Assembly (NCBI GenBank): GCA_938041035.1
Contig: CALHYX010000015.1
Location: 1-39,167 of the forward strand
From: an uncultured Acidimicrobiales bacterium
GTDB lineage: Bacteria; Actinomycetota; Acidimicrobiia; Acidimicrobiales; SHLQ01
Reading direction: 5' to 3'
Length of the DNA: 39,167 bases
A program made the position numbers and the translations under genes. The notes below the pieces were generated by a model that had not been told where the DNA came from, ran no database searches, and saw nothing but the letters and a program-made list of their open reading frames with translations. Below, piece by piece: positions 1-8,410 of this stretch (the first letter of the stretch is position 1; each line of letters begins with the position of its first letter).

Positions 1-1
1 G

Positions 2-3000
2 GTCGGTGCGCTGCGCGGCGACACGACCGAGCGGATGGTGCATGCGCTCGGTGAAGAGGTGGAACTGCATGTCATCGACCCCGTGCCGGCCTTTGATGCG
101 GCGGGTCTCGAAGCGCAGTTTCCGGGGCAGTACCTGTTTCATGAGGCGCTCAGCCTCGAGGTCCTCGACGACCTTCCGGCCATGGACGCGGCGCTGCTCG
201 ACGGCGATCACAACTGGTACACGGTCTACAACGAGATGCTCGCCCTCGACCGGGTGGCCCAGGCCGCGGGGAAGGCGCTGCCGCTGTGCATCCTGCACGA
301 CGTCGGCTGGCCCTACGGTCGCCGCGACCTGTACTACGACCCGAGCAACATTCCCGCCGAGCATCGCCAGCCCTACCAGGTGAAGGGCATGCGTCAGGGG
401 GTGTCGCACCTGGTCGACGGGGGCGGGTTCAACAACACCCTCGCCAACGCCGAGCACGAGGGTGGTCCTCGCAACGGCGTTCTGACCGGGCTCGAGGACT
501 TCATCGCCCAGGCGGGGCGCCCGCTGCGGCTGGTGACCATCCCCATCTACTACGGCCTCTCGATCGTGGCCGAGGAGGCCTGGCTGGCGGAGCACCCGGC
601 GGTCGCTGCGCTGCTCGATCGGCTGGAGTCCCTCGACGGGGTCACCGACATGATGCATCTCGGCGAAGAGATTCGGATCGAAGCCGCCCGTTGGGAGCAG
701 TTGGTCTTCGCCCACCGGGAGCGGCAGGTGGCGCGGGGCGCGCGTCGGTACCTCGATCTGCTGATCGGGACCCTCGTCAACGATCACTATTTCGAGAACG
801 AGATGCGGCTCGGCTACCTGCTCGAGTGTTTCGAAAAGGACCAGAAGCCGCAGCCCGGCCACCTGGCCGACCCGGCTCGCCACATGCGACTCAAGGCCGA
901 GTCCCTCGCCGCGGTCCACCGCAACGGGGTGTCCGAGGCCGGCACCCGGGCGCTCACCGCGTATCCGCACACCGACGTCGGCCGGACGCGCTTGGAACGG
1001 ATCGAGGCGGCCGCCGACGACCTGCGGGTCGGGGAGGTTCCCGGTGACCTCGTCGATGTCGGCGTCGGCCGCGGGGGAGTCGCGATGTTTCTGCGCGGCT
1101 ACCTCGAAGCCCACGAAATCGAAGCGCGCCGCGTGTGGCTGATCGACTCGTTCTCCGCCGAGGCGTTGTCGATGTCGAGCGAGGAAGCCGTGGGGCGCGG
1201 CGGTCTACCGGCCATCAGTGATGGGTTCACCCGGCTGGGGTTGCTCGACGATCGGGTGCGGTTCGTCCACGGCGACCCGGCGTCAGTTCTGGGGGTCGAG
1301 GACGGACCGGCCGAAGTGGCGCTCGCCCACCTCGGGAGCGGTATCGCGGTCGAGGCGATCGACGCGGTTGTCGATTCGCTGGGTGCGCGCATGAGCGCCG
1401 GAGCTTCGTTCGTGGTCGACGGCAGTGCGGCCGCCGTCGCCGCGGTGCTGGCCGCTCGAGCGCGCCACGGCGATGTCGGCACCATCGAACGGACCGATGA
1501 GCAGGCGCTTCGGTGGACGGTCGCCGGCCCGTTGGCCGTCGACGCCGTCGCCGCCGCGGCGGCCACGGGGCCGCGGGCGCCGCTCGCACCGCCGGCGCTG
1601 ACGTCGCAGACGCCGACCGACCGGGTCGACCTCTCGGTCATCGTCGTGTTCTGGGAGATGTCGCGCGAGGCAAAACGCACCCTGCACTCGCTCAGTCGCT
1701 CCTACCAACGCGACATCGACAATCTCTCCTTCGAGGTGCTCGTCGTCGACAACGGCTCGTCGCCGGAGCACGCGCTCACCCGGGAGTTCGTCCAATCGCA
1801 CGGGCCGGAGTTCCGCCTCGTCGACCTCGTCGAGCCGCCCACCCCGTCGCCGACGACCGCGTTGAACCGCGGGATGGAGGTGGCGCGCGGCGACACGATG
1901 GCGTTCATGATCGACGGGGCCCATCTGTTGAGTCCCGGCGTCTTCGTCAACGCCATGCGGGGCATCGAGGCCTACGGTCAGGCGGTCGTCTCGACCCAGC
2001 AGTGGTACATCGGCCCCGGGCAACAACCCGACCTCGGCGCGGACTACGACCAGGCGCGCGAGGACGAACTGTTCTCCCGTATCGAATGGCCCACGGACGG
2101 CTACCGCCTGTTCGACATCGCGCACTTCATCGGCGACCGCGACTGGTTCGACGGGCAGTGGGAGAGCAACTGCATGTTCGTGCCCCGGTCGATTCTGGAG
2201 CAGGTCGGCGGATTCGACGATTCCTTCGACGAACCGGGTGCCGGGTTCGCCAACCTCGAGTTCTTTGAGCGAGTGGCCGGAGGCGACAACACCACGCTCG
2301 TGACCATGGTGGGCGAAGGATCTTTCCACCAGGTGCACGGTGGGACCACCACCAACGTCCCCACCGAGGAGGAGCGACAGGAACGTATCGCCCGCTACGT
2401 GGCCCGGTACGCCGAACTCCGCGGTCGGCCGTTCGCCGGGCCGCACAAGCCAATCCATGTGGTGGGCCAGATCATTCCGAGCGCTCGCCGAACGAAGCCG
2501 CGGCGACGCACCGGGGTCAACTTCTTCTCGCCGCGAACCCAGGGCGGCGACGATGGTATCCCGACGAACCCGGAGGTCATCCCCGAGGATCTGCGGCTCG
2601 AATACGTCGACGCCTATTTCCGCAGTCTCCGCTGGCGCGACACGACCTGGGCGGGGTTCGGCACCGACACCCCGCCGATGGATCTGTTCGCCTACCAGGA
2701 GATCATCGCCACCACCCGCCCCGACTGGATCATCGATACCGGCGAACTCGATTCGGGGCGGGCGATGTTTCTGGCGGCCGCGTGCGACGCGATCGGGCAC
2801 GGTCGGGTGCTCGCCGTCCGCGGCCCCGCCGAGGGCGTCCGGTGGCCGGAGCATCCGCGCGTGACATGGCTCAGCGGCCGGCTCTACAGCCGTCCGGAAC
2901 TCGTCGATGAGGTCCGATCCACCGTCGGGTCCTCCTCGGCGATGGTCATCCTCGGGGGTCGGACCGGTTTGCGGCCGACGCTCGCCGAGTTCAACGCGGT

Positions 3001-3217
3001 GAGCGATCTCGTCCCCGTCGATGGCTACGTCGTCGTCGAGGGCACGATCCTCAACGGACGGCCGGTGTGGACGGGCTTTGGTCCCGGCCCGGGCGACGCG
3101 CTCGACTCGGTGCTCGCCATGCGTCGGGACTTCATCGTCCACCCCGCGGCGGAATCCCACGGGATCACGTTCAACCGCAACGGCTTCCTGAAGCGGGTGC
3201 GCCCGCCGCAGACCTAG
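2..3217 (+). CDS. Multidomain methyltransferase - TylF-like - GT2 glycosyltransferase - CmcI-like fusion (5' end missing)
   Basis: The reading frame is open at the left edge (first in-frame ATG at 35), so the true N-terminus is probably upstream. Counted from that ATG, four modules can be read. About residues 1-230 resemble a Methyltransf_24 SAM-methyltransferase (LLDGDHNW near 55, HDVGWPYGRRD near 87). About 250-440 resemble a TylF/MycF sugar O-methyltransferase (VDVGVGRGG near 341). About 530-800 form a family 2 glycosyltransferase (DLSVIVVFWE, then VLVVDNGSS near 569; the usual DxD is replaced by IDGAHLL). About 850-1055 resemble the CmcI/cephalosporin hydroxylase-type methyltransferase fold (WIIDTGELDSG). 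Together they suggest transfer and O-methylation of a surface glycan in the cytosol, but substrates cannot be read from sequence. Its stop shares a CTAG with the stop of the convergent acetyltransferase gene. Module order is fairly sure; activity of each module is not. Confidence 0.85.
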   Translation, partial: VGALRGDTTERMVHALGEEVELHVIDPVPAFDAAGLEAQFPGQYLFHEALSLEVLDDLPAMDAALLDGDHNWYTVYNEMLALDRVAQAAGKALPLCILHDVGWPYGRRDLYYDPSNIPAEHRQPYQVKGMRQGVSHLVDGGGFNNTLANAEHEGGPRNGVLTGLEDFIAQAGRPLRLVTIPIYYGLSIVAEEAWLAEHPAVAALLDRLESLDGVTDMMHLGEEIRIEAARWEQLVFAHRERQVARGARRYLDLLIGTLVNDHYFENEMRLGYLLECFEKDQKPQPGHLADPARHMRLKAESLAAVHRNGVSEAGTRALTAYPHTDVGRTRLERIEAAADDLRVGEVPGDLVDVGVGRGGVAMFLRGYLEAHEIEARRVWLIDSFSAEALSMSSEEAVGRGGLPAISDGFTRLGLLDDRVRFVHGDPASVLGVEDGPAEVALAHLGSGIAVEAIDAVVDSLGARMSAGASFVVDGSAAAVAAVLAARARHGDVGTIERTDEQALRWTVAGPLAVDAVAAAAATGPRAPLAPPALTSQTPTDRVDLSVIVVFWEMSREAKRTLHSLSRSYQRDIDNLSFEVLVVDNGSSPEHALTREFVQSHGPEFRLVDLVEPPTPSPTTALNRGMEVARGDTMAFMIDGAHLLSPGVFVNAMRGIEAYGQAVVSTQQWYIGPGQQPDLGADYDQAREDELFSRIEWPTDGYRLFDIAHFIGDRDWFDGQWESNCMFVPRSILEQVGGFDDSFDEPGAGFANLEFFERVAGGDNTTLVTMVGEGSFHQVHGGTTTNVPTEEERQERIARYVARYAELRGRPFAGPHKPIHVVGQIIPSARRTKPRRRTGVNFFSPRTQGGDDGIPTNPEVIPEDLRLEYVDAYFRSLRWRDTTWAGFGTDTPPMDLFAYQEIIATTRPDWIIDTGELDSGRAMFLAAACDAIGHGRVLAVRGPAEGVRWPEHPRVTWLSGRLYSRPELVDEVRSTVGSSSAMVILGGRTGLRPTLAEFNAVSDLVPVDGYVVVEGTILNGRPVWTGFGPGPGDALDSVLAMRRDFIVHPAAESHGITFNRNGFLKRVRPPQT

Positions 3218-3816
3218 GGGCGGGGTTCTATCGGCCGCGCGGGCGCTCCCACCGCGGTGCGGCCGGCGGGCACGTCGTCGAGTACGACGGCGTTGGCGCC
3301 CACCTTGGCGCCGGCGCCGAGGTGGACATCGCCCAGGACCTTTGCCCCCGTGCCGACATGCACGTTGGCGTCGATGCGCGGGCCGAGTAGCGCCGGCGGT
3401 GCCAGGCCGATCGTGACGAAGGGAAAGATGACGGCCCCCCGTTCGATGCGCACGATGCCGTCGATCACCACATTGCCGTGGGCCAGGTAGAGCCCGGGCT
3501 CGATCACGACCGGATCCCCGATGCAGACCCCGGCGGTCATCATCGAGAGACGATGCAGCAGATGGGGCAGGAGGGGCACCCGCCGGCGGCGCAGGCTGCA
3601 CCGCAGCCGGTAGAACACCTGGGCGGCGAACGCATCGGCGACGACGCAAAGGCGGACCACCTGGACCGCGGCGTCGAGCGGTGAACGAAACCTGTGGCGT
3701 TCACCGCGGTAGGCGCACGTCATCTCGGCGTCGCCGCGGATGGCGGATCGCAGCCGGGGCTGCATCGACCGGGCCGACGCCACCAGCTCGCGCATGTCCG
3801 ATCCGTCGTCGCTCAA
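3214..3816 (-). CDS. Serine-acetyltransferase-like hexapeptide (LbH) acyltransferase
   Basis: This is a 200-residue protein whose C-terminal half is a left-handed beta-helix of hexapeptide repeats (IDGIVRIERGAVIFPFVTIG, then VHVGTGAKVLGDVHLGAGAK). It contains the serine O-acetyltransferase-type signature GLYLAHGNVVI with the catalytic His. The N-terminal half is helical, as in CysE-like proteins. I chose the TTG at 3816 because it overlaps the stop of the preceding glycosyltransferase gene (TTGA) and has AGGAG 8 bases upstream; the ATG at 3795 is the alternative. As the last gene of a glycan operon, it more likely O-acetylates a sugar or lipid-linked intermediate than makes O-acetylserine. 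This is inferred from context. Confidence 0.82.
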   Translation of the reverse strand: MSDDGSDMRELVASARSMQPRLRSAIRGDAEMTCAYRGERHRFRSPLDAAVQVVRLCVVADAFAAQVFYRLRCSLRRRRVPLLPHLLHRLSMMTAGVCIGDPVVIEPGLYLAHGNVVIDGIVRIERGAVIFPFVTIGLAPPALLGPRIDANVHVGTGAKVLGDVHLGAGAKVGANAVVLDDVPAGRTAVGAPARPIEPRP

Positions 3817-4652
3817 CGCGCCGGCTCCTCGTTCGCCCCGCCCCGCGCCAGCGCCTCGCGGCGCCGAGCGCTCGCCGACCGGGCGCCTCGCACCGGAAGT
3901 TCGTAGTCGGCGGAAAACACTTTGCGGTGGCACTGCACCATGTCCACGATCGTCCGGCGGATGTTGGTGGCCGACGTCGACCCGCCGCTGCCGAACTCGC
4001 GGGGGAACGTCTGAATCCCCATCTCGCCGACCCGATACCCGCGCAGCATGGTCTTGATGGCGATTTCGGCACCGATGAACGGGCTGGTCGCCTCGAGGTC
4101 GAGGTTGTCGATGACCTCCTTGCGGACCAGTCGGAGGCCGGTGCTGACATCGCGATAGTGGATGTAGAACAGCCGGCGCAGCACCAGGTTGTAGACCCGG
4201 GAGGTGAGCGTACGGAACCCGGAGTAGCGCCGCACGTAGCGGAACGTGATGATCAGGTCGTAGAACTCGCGCAACCGCCACAACTTGATGAGGTCGTACA
4301 GGTCGTACTCGTCGTCGCCGTCGGTAAAGCAAATCCACGGGTTGGAGCAGGCCTCGAGCCCCGTGCGCACCGCAGCGCCGTAGCCCAGGTTCGTGCGGTG
4401 GTGTACGGCCCGGATCTCCGGGTGTTCCTCGGCGAGCTTCTCGGCCAGCTCACCGGATCGGTCGGGGCTGCCGTCATCGACGATGATGACCTCGAACTGA
4501 TCGGTCAGCTCGCGACAGACCGCAAGGGCCTTGCGGGCGACCCGTTCGATCGTGTGTTCGTCGTTGTACACGGGAAAGAACACGCTGATGCCGTCGGGCG
4601 GGAGGTCGTCGCGCCGTCGGCCGCGGCCGGGAGGTTGGGTATCGCCGGCCAT
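3813..4652 (-). CDS. Family 2 glycosyltransferase, polyprenyl-phosphate sugar transferase type
   Basis: This 279-residue GT-A fold protein has the nucleotide-sugar binding start ISVFFPVYND, the DDGSPDRSGE loop, NLGYGAAVRTG and a metal-binding acidic motif TDGDDEYD. It resembles dolichol/polyprenyl-phosphate mannosyl- or glucosyl-transferases (DPM1/GtrB-like) but lacks C-terminal membrane helices, so it would act at the cytosolic face of the membrane. The start is the ATG at 4652, which shares one base with the TGA of the upstream SDR gene (TGATG), a sign of translational coupling. Downstream it overlaps the acetyltransferase by four bases. Its likely role is loading a sugar onto a polyprenyl carrier for the surface glycan made by this cluster. 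The sugar is unknown. Confidence 0.88.
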   Translation of the reverse strand: MAGDTQPPGRGRRRDDLPPDGISVFFPVYNDEHTIERVARKALAVCRELTDQFEVIIVDDGSPDRSGELAEKLAEEHPEIRAVHHRTNLGYGAAVRTGLEACSNPWICFTDGDDEYDLYDLIKLWRLREFYDLIITFRYVRRYSGFRTLTSRVYNLVLRRLFYIHYRDVSTGLRLVRKEVIDNLDLEATSPFIGAEIAIKTMLRGYRVGEMGIQTFPREFGSGGSTSATNIRRTIVDMVQCHRKVFSADYELPVRGARSASARRREALARGGANEEPAR

Positions 4653-5398
4653 CAAAAGCGCAGTCGTTTGTAGACGGGCCAGGGCAGGCGACCGAGGACA
4701 AAGGTGATCGGCCGCCAGTAGCCGGGAAGGAACCGGCGCCGGTGTCCGGTCCCGAGCGCGTCGACCACCCTGGCGGCGACCGCCTCCGGGCGCATGGGGG
4801 GTGCCTTGAGCTCCTGTTCGTGCGCGAGCGCGGTGTCCACGTATCCCAGGGTGTACAGCTGAACCCCGATCGTCGAATCGGCGAGCCGGTGCTGGAGCGA
4901 CCGGGCGAACGACTCCAGTGCCGACTTGGCTGCCGCGTACGCCACATTGCGGTCTCGTGGCGCGTGCGCCGCAATGCTCGAAAAGAACACGATGGTGCCC
5001 GATCCACGCGCTTCCATGCGTTGGAGCGTTGCTCCGGCGAGGTGGGCGATGGCCGCGTAGTTGACCTGGAGCAGGCGCTGGGACCGGGCGCCGTCGACGC
5101 CGTCGTCGTCATCGTGGTTGGCCCCGGCCGCGAACAGCACCGCATCGATGGCGCCGAGCGTTTGCTCGATCGTGGTCAGCGCATGGTCGAGTTCCTCGGG
5201 AGAGCTGTCCAGTTCGAGGACGAGGCCCCGGACGTCGGCATCGTGTCGAGCGGTCAGGTCGGCGGCCACGGCATCGAGGTCGCGGCGATCGCGGCCGGTG
5301 ACGACAACCCGGTAGCCCGTCGCCGCGAGGCGATCGGCGAGCGCTCGGCCCACGCCGGCGGTTCCGCCGATGACCGCAGCGGTCGGGGTGTTAGACAT
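4652..5398 (-). CDS. DprE2-like short-chain dehydrogenase/reductase
   Basis: This 248-residue classical SDR has GGTAGVGRALAD as the nucleotide-binding loop, FAAG as the NNAG equivalent, and the Ser-Tyr-Lys triad in FFSSIAAH and YAAAKSALE. The C-terminus (YWRPITFVLGRLPWPVYKRL) is hydrophobic and basic, as in mycobacterial DprE2, which reduces decaprenylphosphoryl-2-keto-ribose to the arabinose form. The start is the ATG at 5398, which overlaps the stop of the DprE1-like gene by eight bases. Pairing with a DprE1-like oxidase is the strongest support for a two-step 2'-epimerisation of a lipid-linked pentose. Sequence alone would only give a generic SDR. Confidence 0.82.
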   Translation of the reverse strand: MSNTPTAAVIGGTAGVGRALADRLAATGYRVVVTGRDRRDLDAVAADLTARHDADVRGLVLELDSSPEELDHALTTIEQTLGAIDAVLFAAGANHDDDDGVDGARSQRLLQVNYAAIAHLAGATLQRMEARGSGTIVFFSSIAAHAPRDRNVAYAAAKSALESFARSLQHRLADSTIGVQLYTLGYVDTALAHEQELKAPPMRPEAVAARVVDALGTGHRRRFLPGYWRPITFVLGRLPWPVYKRLRF

Positions 5399-6725
5399 CG
5401 ATTCGCTCCCGCAGCGCGGTGGCAACCCGTCGCTTGGGATCGAACATCGCCAAGCCATCGCAAAAGACGCCGTACTCGGGGTAGGTGGCGGCGACGACGG
5501 CCGCCGGTAGGCGGCTGTCCTTGGCCAGGTTCGGTCGTCCGCCGGCGTCGACCACCAGCCGGTCGAGGTCGGCGAACAGCGCGAGCGCGTTCGGCGTCGC
5601 CGGGGCATCGATGGCGAGGCACACCCCGTCGGTCCGGAACCGCAGGTGCGGGCCGACGCCCGAGAACAGCTTCAGCGACCCCAGGCTGGGGGTCACGTCG
5701 TGGCGGTCGATCAGGCTCGCCGTGCGCTCGGCGACGGCGGGCCACGAGGGGACGGGCACGATGAACTGGTACTCGCGAAAACCGGCGCGGCCGAAGCCGT
5801 CGAAATAGAACTCGCGCCCGTTGATTGGAAACGCGAGGTCCTCGACGGGCCCCGTTTCGGTACCCATTCGGTCATCGAGCAACCGGTACGCCCGGTTGGC
5901 GAGCTGCATGGTCGGGCGGCGGATCGCGTTGATGGGTAGCGCGAACGGCAGTCGGGCGGGACGGCCGGCGGCGAGGTCCCGGTAGCGCGACGTGGGTGGC
6001 TGGTCGACCACGCAGTGGGTTTCGACGTACACGACCCCGGCTCCGAACTTCGCGCCCTGGCGGGTCAGATCGTGCCACGAGTACATCGATGCCTCGCCGG
6101 CTTCGGCGGTCATGACCTCGACGGCCTCGACGAGCGAACCGACCGGCCTCCGCTTCCGTTCGATACCGGGAAACCCGCCGGTGGGCTCGGGGAGCCGGAC
6201 GAGCTGCAACGTCACGTCGACGATGATGCCGGTGAGTCCCAGCCCTCCGACGGTGAGCGCGAACACGTCGCCGTTTTCGCCGGGGCGGCACACGATGTCG
6301 CCGTGGTCGGGGTGCCACAGGGTGAGTTCGATGATGTGGTCGCCGAAATTGCCCACGTCGTGTTGGGACTTGCCGTGGGTGTCGAACGCCACGCTTCCGC
6401 CGACGGTGATCTTCGGGTGCCCTGCCAGTACCGGTAGCAACCAGCCCTGCGGGACCCCGATGCGGACGATGTCGCCCAGGGTGGCCCCGGCCTCGACCCG
6501 GATGATGCCGGTCGTATCGTCGAACCCCAGTACGCGGTTGAAGCGGGTCATGTCGATGGCGGTTTGACCGTCGGCGGCCGATGCCATGCAGTAGCTCAGG
6601 CCGCCTCCGCGAGCGGCGAAGCCGCCGTTGCCGACGGCGGCGGTAAGCGCGCGGTACCGGTCGGGGCGCCGCAGATCGGCGGTGACCGTTTCGGTGCGGT
6701 CGAAGCTGACCAGCCGGTGCTTCAC
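5391..6725 (-). CDS. DprE1-like FAD-dependent oxidoreductase (decaprenylphosphoryl-ribose 2-oxidase family)
   Basis: This is a vanillyl-alcohol-oxidase-type flavoprotein of about 444 residues. The FAD domain has ARGGGLSYC and VEAGATLGDI. ITVGGSVAFDTHGKSQH aligns with the DprE1 segment whose His carries covalent FAD. Near the C-terminus DGVCLAIDAP places a Cys where DprE1 has Cys387 (the residue hit by benzothiazinones), and NLAKDSR keeps the catalytic Lys region. In mycobacteria DprE1 oxidises the 2'-OH of decaprenylphosphoryl-ribose for arabinan synthesis. I use the GTG at 6725 (VKHRLVSFD); an in-frame GTG at 6752 would overlap the upstream methyltransferase by 14 bases. It overlaps the DprE2-like gene by eight bases. 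Family is confident; the exact lipid-sugar substrate is inferred. Confidence 0.85.
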   Translation of the reverse strand: MKHRLVSFDRTETVTADLRRPDRYRALTAAVGNGGFAARGGGLSYCMASAADGQTAIDMTRFNRVLGFDDTTGIIRVEAGATLGDIVRIGVPQGWLLPVLAGHPKITVGGSVAFDTHGKSQHDVGNFGDHIIELTLWHPDHGDIVCRPGENGDVFALTVGGLGLTGIIVDVTLQLVRLPEPTGGFPGIERKRRPVGSLVEAVEVMTAEAGEASMYSWHDLTRQGAKFGAGVVYVETHCVVDQPPTSRYRDLAAGRPARLPFALPINAIRRPTMQLANRAYRLLDDRMGTETGPVEDLAFPINGREFYFDGFGRAGFREYQFIVPVPSWPAVAERTASLIDRHDVTPSLGSLKLFSGVGPHLRFRTDGVCLAIDAPATPNALALFADLDRLVVDAGGRPNLAKDSRLPAAVVAATYPEYGVFCDGLAMFDPKRRVATALRERIDV

Positions 6726-6738
6726 CGGGCCGTCGCGA

Positions 6739-7437
6739 TCATTTGACCGCACTCACCAGAAACTGTTTCCCGAGCACCCGCCAGGCCGGTCGCAGCCGCA
6801 GGTAGGCGTGGATGAAGATCGCGGGCGGGGGCGGTTTGCCGACCATGGTGAACGGCAGGAATCGGGCGATTTGTTCCTCGATGCGGAACCCGGCGAGTTC
6901 CAGTGCCTCGGCGACGCTGCGTTCCGTGAGCGGCACCATGTGATCGAAGTAGTCCCAGTAGGCGCCGCCGGCGTAGCGGATGTTCGGACCCATGCAGACG
7001 ACCCGACCGCCGGGACGAAGGCAGCGGTGGGCCTCGGCGAAGGTTCGTCGAATGGCATCGCGGTCGCCGAGGTGCTCGAGGAAGTTGCTGCTGAACACCA
7101 GGTCGAGGCTGTCGGCCGGCAGCGGCCATGGCGCATCGGCCGGCTGGGCCAGCAGTTCCACGCCGGGGTCGAGGTGGGCCGCGGCGTCGGGGTTGAGGTC
7201 GAGCCCGTAGCGCTGCGGTGTGTCGATCTGGTTGATGAACTCGCCCCAGCCGCACCCGAGGTCGAGTACGGCGGAACAACCGTCGACGTACGTGTGGAAC
7301 CAGCCCGAGATCAACGCCTCCCAGACGGCCTCCCGGCTGGCTTCGGCGTCGGCGAAGCGCCGGCGGTACTGCGCCGCCAGGCCGGTCTCATCACCGTCGG
7401 CATCGTCGTTGTGATCGGCGCCGTCATCGTTCGTCAC
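6739..7437 (-). CDS. Class I SAM-dependent methyltransferase
   Basis: This 232-residue protein has motif I VLDLGCGWGEFI, the acidic post-motif YGLDLNPD, motif II/III SLDLVFSSNFLEHL and the CLRPGGRVVCMGPN loop, all typical of Methyltransf_11/25 enzymes. The C-terminal 60 residues are hydrophobic and proline-rich (FLPFTMVGKPPPPAIFIHAY), suggesting membrane association. The start is the GTG at 7437, which overlaps the stop of the upstream gene by four bases (GTGA). It sits in a six-gene operon for a lipid-linked glycan, so a sugar or polyprenyl-sugar substrate is likely but not proven. Confidence 0.85.
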   Translation of the reverse strand: MTNDDGADHNDDADGDETGLAAQYRRRFADAEASREAVWEALISGWFHTYVDGCSAVLDLGCGWGEFINQIDTPQRYGLDLNPDAAAHLDPGVELLAQPADAPWPLPADSLDLVFSSNFLEHLGDRDAIRRTFAEAHRCLRPGGRVVCMGPNIRYAGGAYWDYFDHMVPLTERSVAEALELAGFRIEEQIARFLPFTMVGKPPPPAIFIHAYLRLRPAWRVLGKQFLVSAVK

Positions 7438-8300
7438 CGCAGTGCTCCCCGCAGTAGCTCCTCGACCCGTTCGACCCACGGTTGGGACCAGGCGAGGTCG
7501 TCATCGTAGGTGACGGGTTCGGCGGCCAGCTCCGCGCGCAGCGTGGCTTCGGGCGCGTCACTCATGAGCGCCCGGTGCAGGGTGGAGAGGGCGGCGGGGT
7601 GTTTGATCGAAACACTGCATCGGTCGAGGGTAAAGGCCACCGATGGGTGTTCGAGCGAACACTCGTACCACGCGGCGTCGTCGGCCGGGGCGGCGAGACC
7701 GGTCAGCTTGCGGATGGCCGACGTGGCGCTGCGGTGGTCGGCGATCACCCGCTGGGCGTCGCTCCGCTTCAGTCGGTCGACGAGGAACCGGCGACGAAGA
7801 CCGCCGTTGTTCGTGAACAGCACCCGGGCGGGCATCAGTCCGATGGTCGAGCGACCGTCCTCGGCTCGTCGTTGCACGGCCGGCCACATGGTGACGTTCT
7901 GGTCGGGGCCGATGTGGGTCCGCGCCACGAGTTCGGGGTGGAAGAAGTCGTCGTCGTCGATGGGGTAGAGCAGGTCATCGCCGGGGGCCTGCCAGTCGAT
8001 GGTGTCGGCGCCGTGGCGCACCGTTGCATCGGCCACCGCCGCGAGGTTGTCGGCGGAGATGGTCTGGAGGTGGTGGCGGAACTCGAAGAAGTCGATCGAG
8101 AACACCCGTTCCCAGAGCTGCAAACCGCCGCCTTCGGCCACCGCAGCGATGAACTTCAGGGGTTTGAGCGGGTCGCGCTGGGCCGCGAAGCGCGCCGCGT
8201 TCATGGTCCGCCAATCGACGGCGGTGCGCACGACGATGCGAGCGGGAAGTGGGTCGGCGGCCAAACCACCAGGGAACAGCACGTTCGGGGGTGGCGGCAA
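7434..8300 (-). CDS. Uncharacterised protein, possible glycosyltransferase-like, first gene of the glycan operon
   Basis: I do not recognise a named family. The protein has about 288 residues and contains an acidic cluster LLYPIDDDDFFHPELVA near residue 115, which recalls the DxD/DDD nucleotide-sugar site of GT-A glycosyltransferases found in polysaccharide loci. No clear Rossmann start or transmembrane segment is visible. The N-terminal part (RIVVRTAVDWRTMNAARFAA) and a central aromatic region (ERVFSIDFFEFRHHL) are the other notable stretches. The start is uncertain: TTG at 8300 gives the full frame, and an in-frame GTG at 8282 is possible. Its stop overlaps the methyltransferase start, so it is co-translated with the DprE-like operon. 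It diverges from the FkbM gene across about 110 bases. Confidence 0.7.
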   Translation of the reverse strand: MPPPPNVLFPGGLAADPLPARIVVRTAVDWRTMNAARFAAQRDPLKPLKFIAAVAEGGGLQLWERVFSIDFFEFRHHLQTISADNLAAVADATVRHGADTIDWQAPGDDLLYPIDDDDFFHPELVARTHIGPDQNVTMWPAVQRRAEDGRSTIGLMPARVLFTNNGGLRRRFLVDRLKRSDAQRVIADHRSATSAIRKLTGLAAPADDAAWYECSLEHPSVAFTLDRCSVSIKHPAALSTLHRALMSDAPEATLRAELAAEPVTYDDDLAWSQPWVERVEELLRGALR

Positions 8301-8410
8301 GTCCCATCCGGGGGACCCGGCCGGGCGAGCCCGCCCGCGTCGCTTCGACCCGGCCGACGGGCGACGGTACCCTTCGTCGCGGTGAGGCAGCTACCGAAGA
8401 TCACGACCGG

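Noticed and set aside
1283..3649. 788-codon minus-strand open frame opposite the fusion gene
   Set aside because: It is Arg/Pro/Gly-rich with no domain motif and lies opposite a clear coding gene; it is a shadow frame of GC-rich DNA.
5391..6752. GTG at 6752 as the start of the DprE1-like gene
   Set aside because: It is possible, but it overlaps the upstream gene by 14 bases and the first nine residues look unlike family N-termini; kept as an alternative only.
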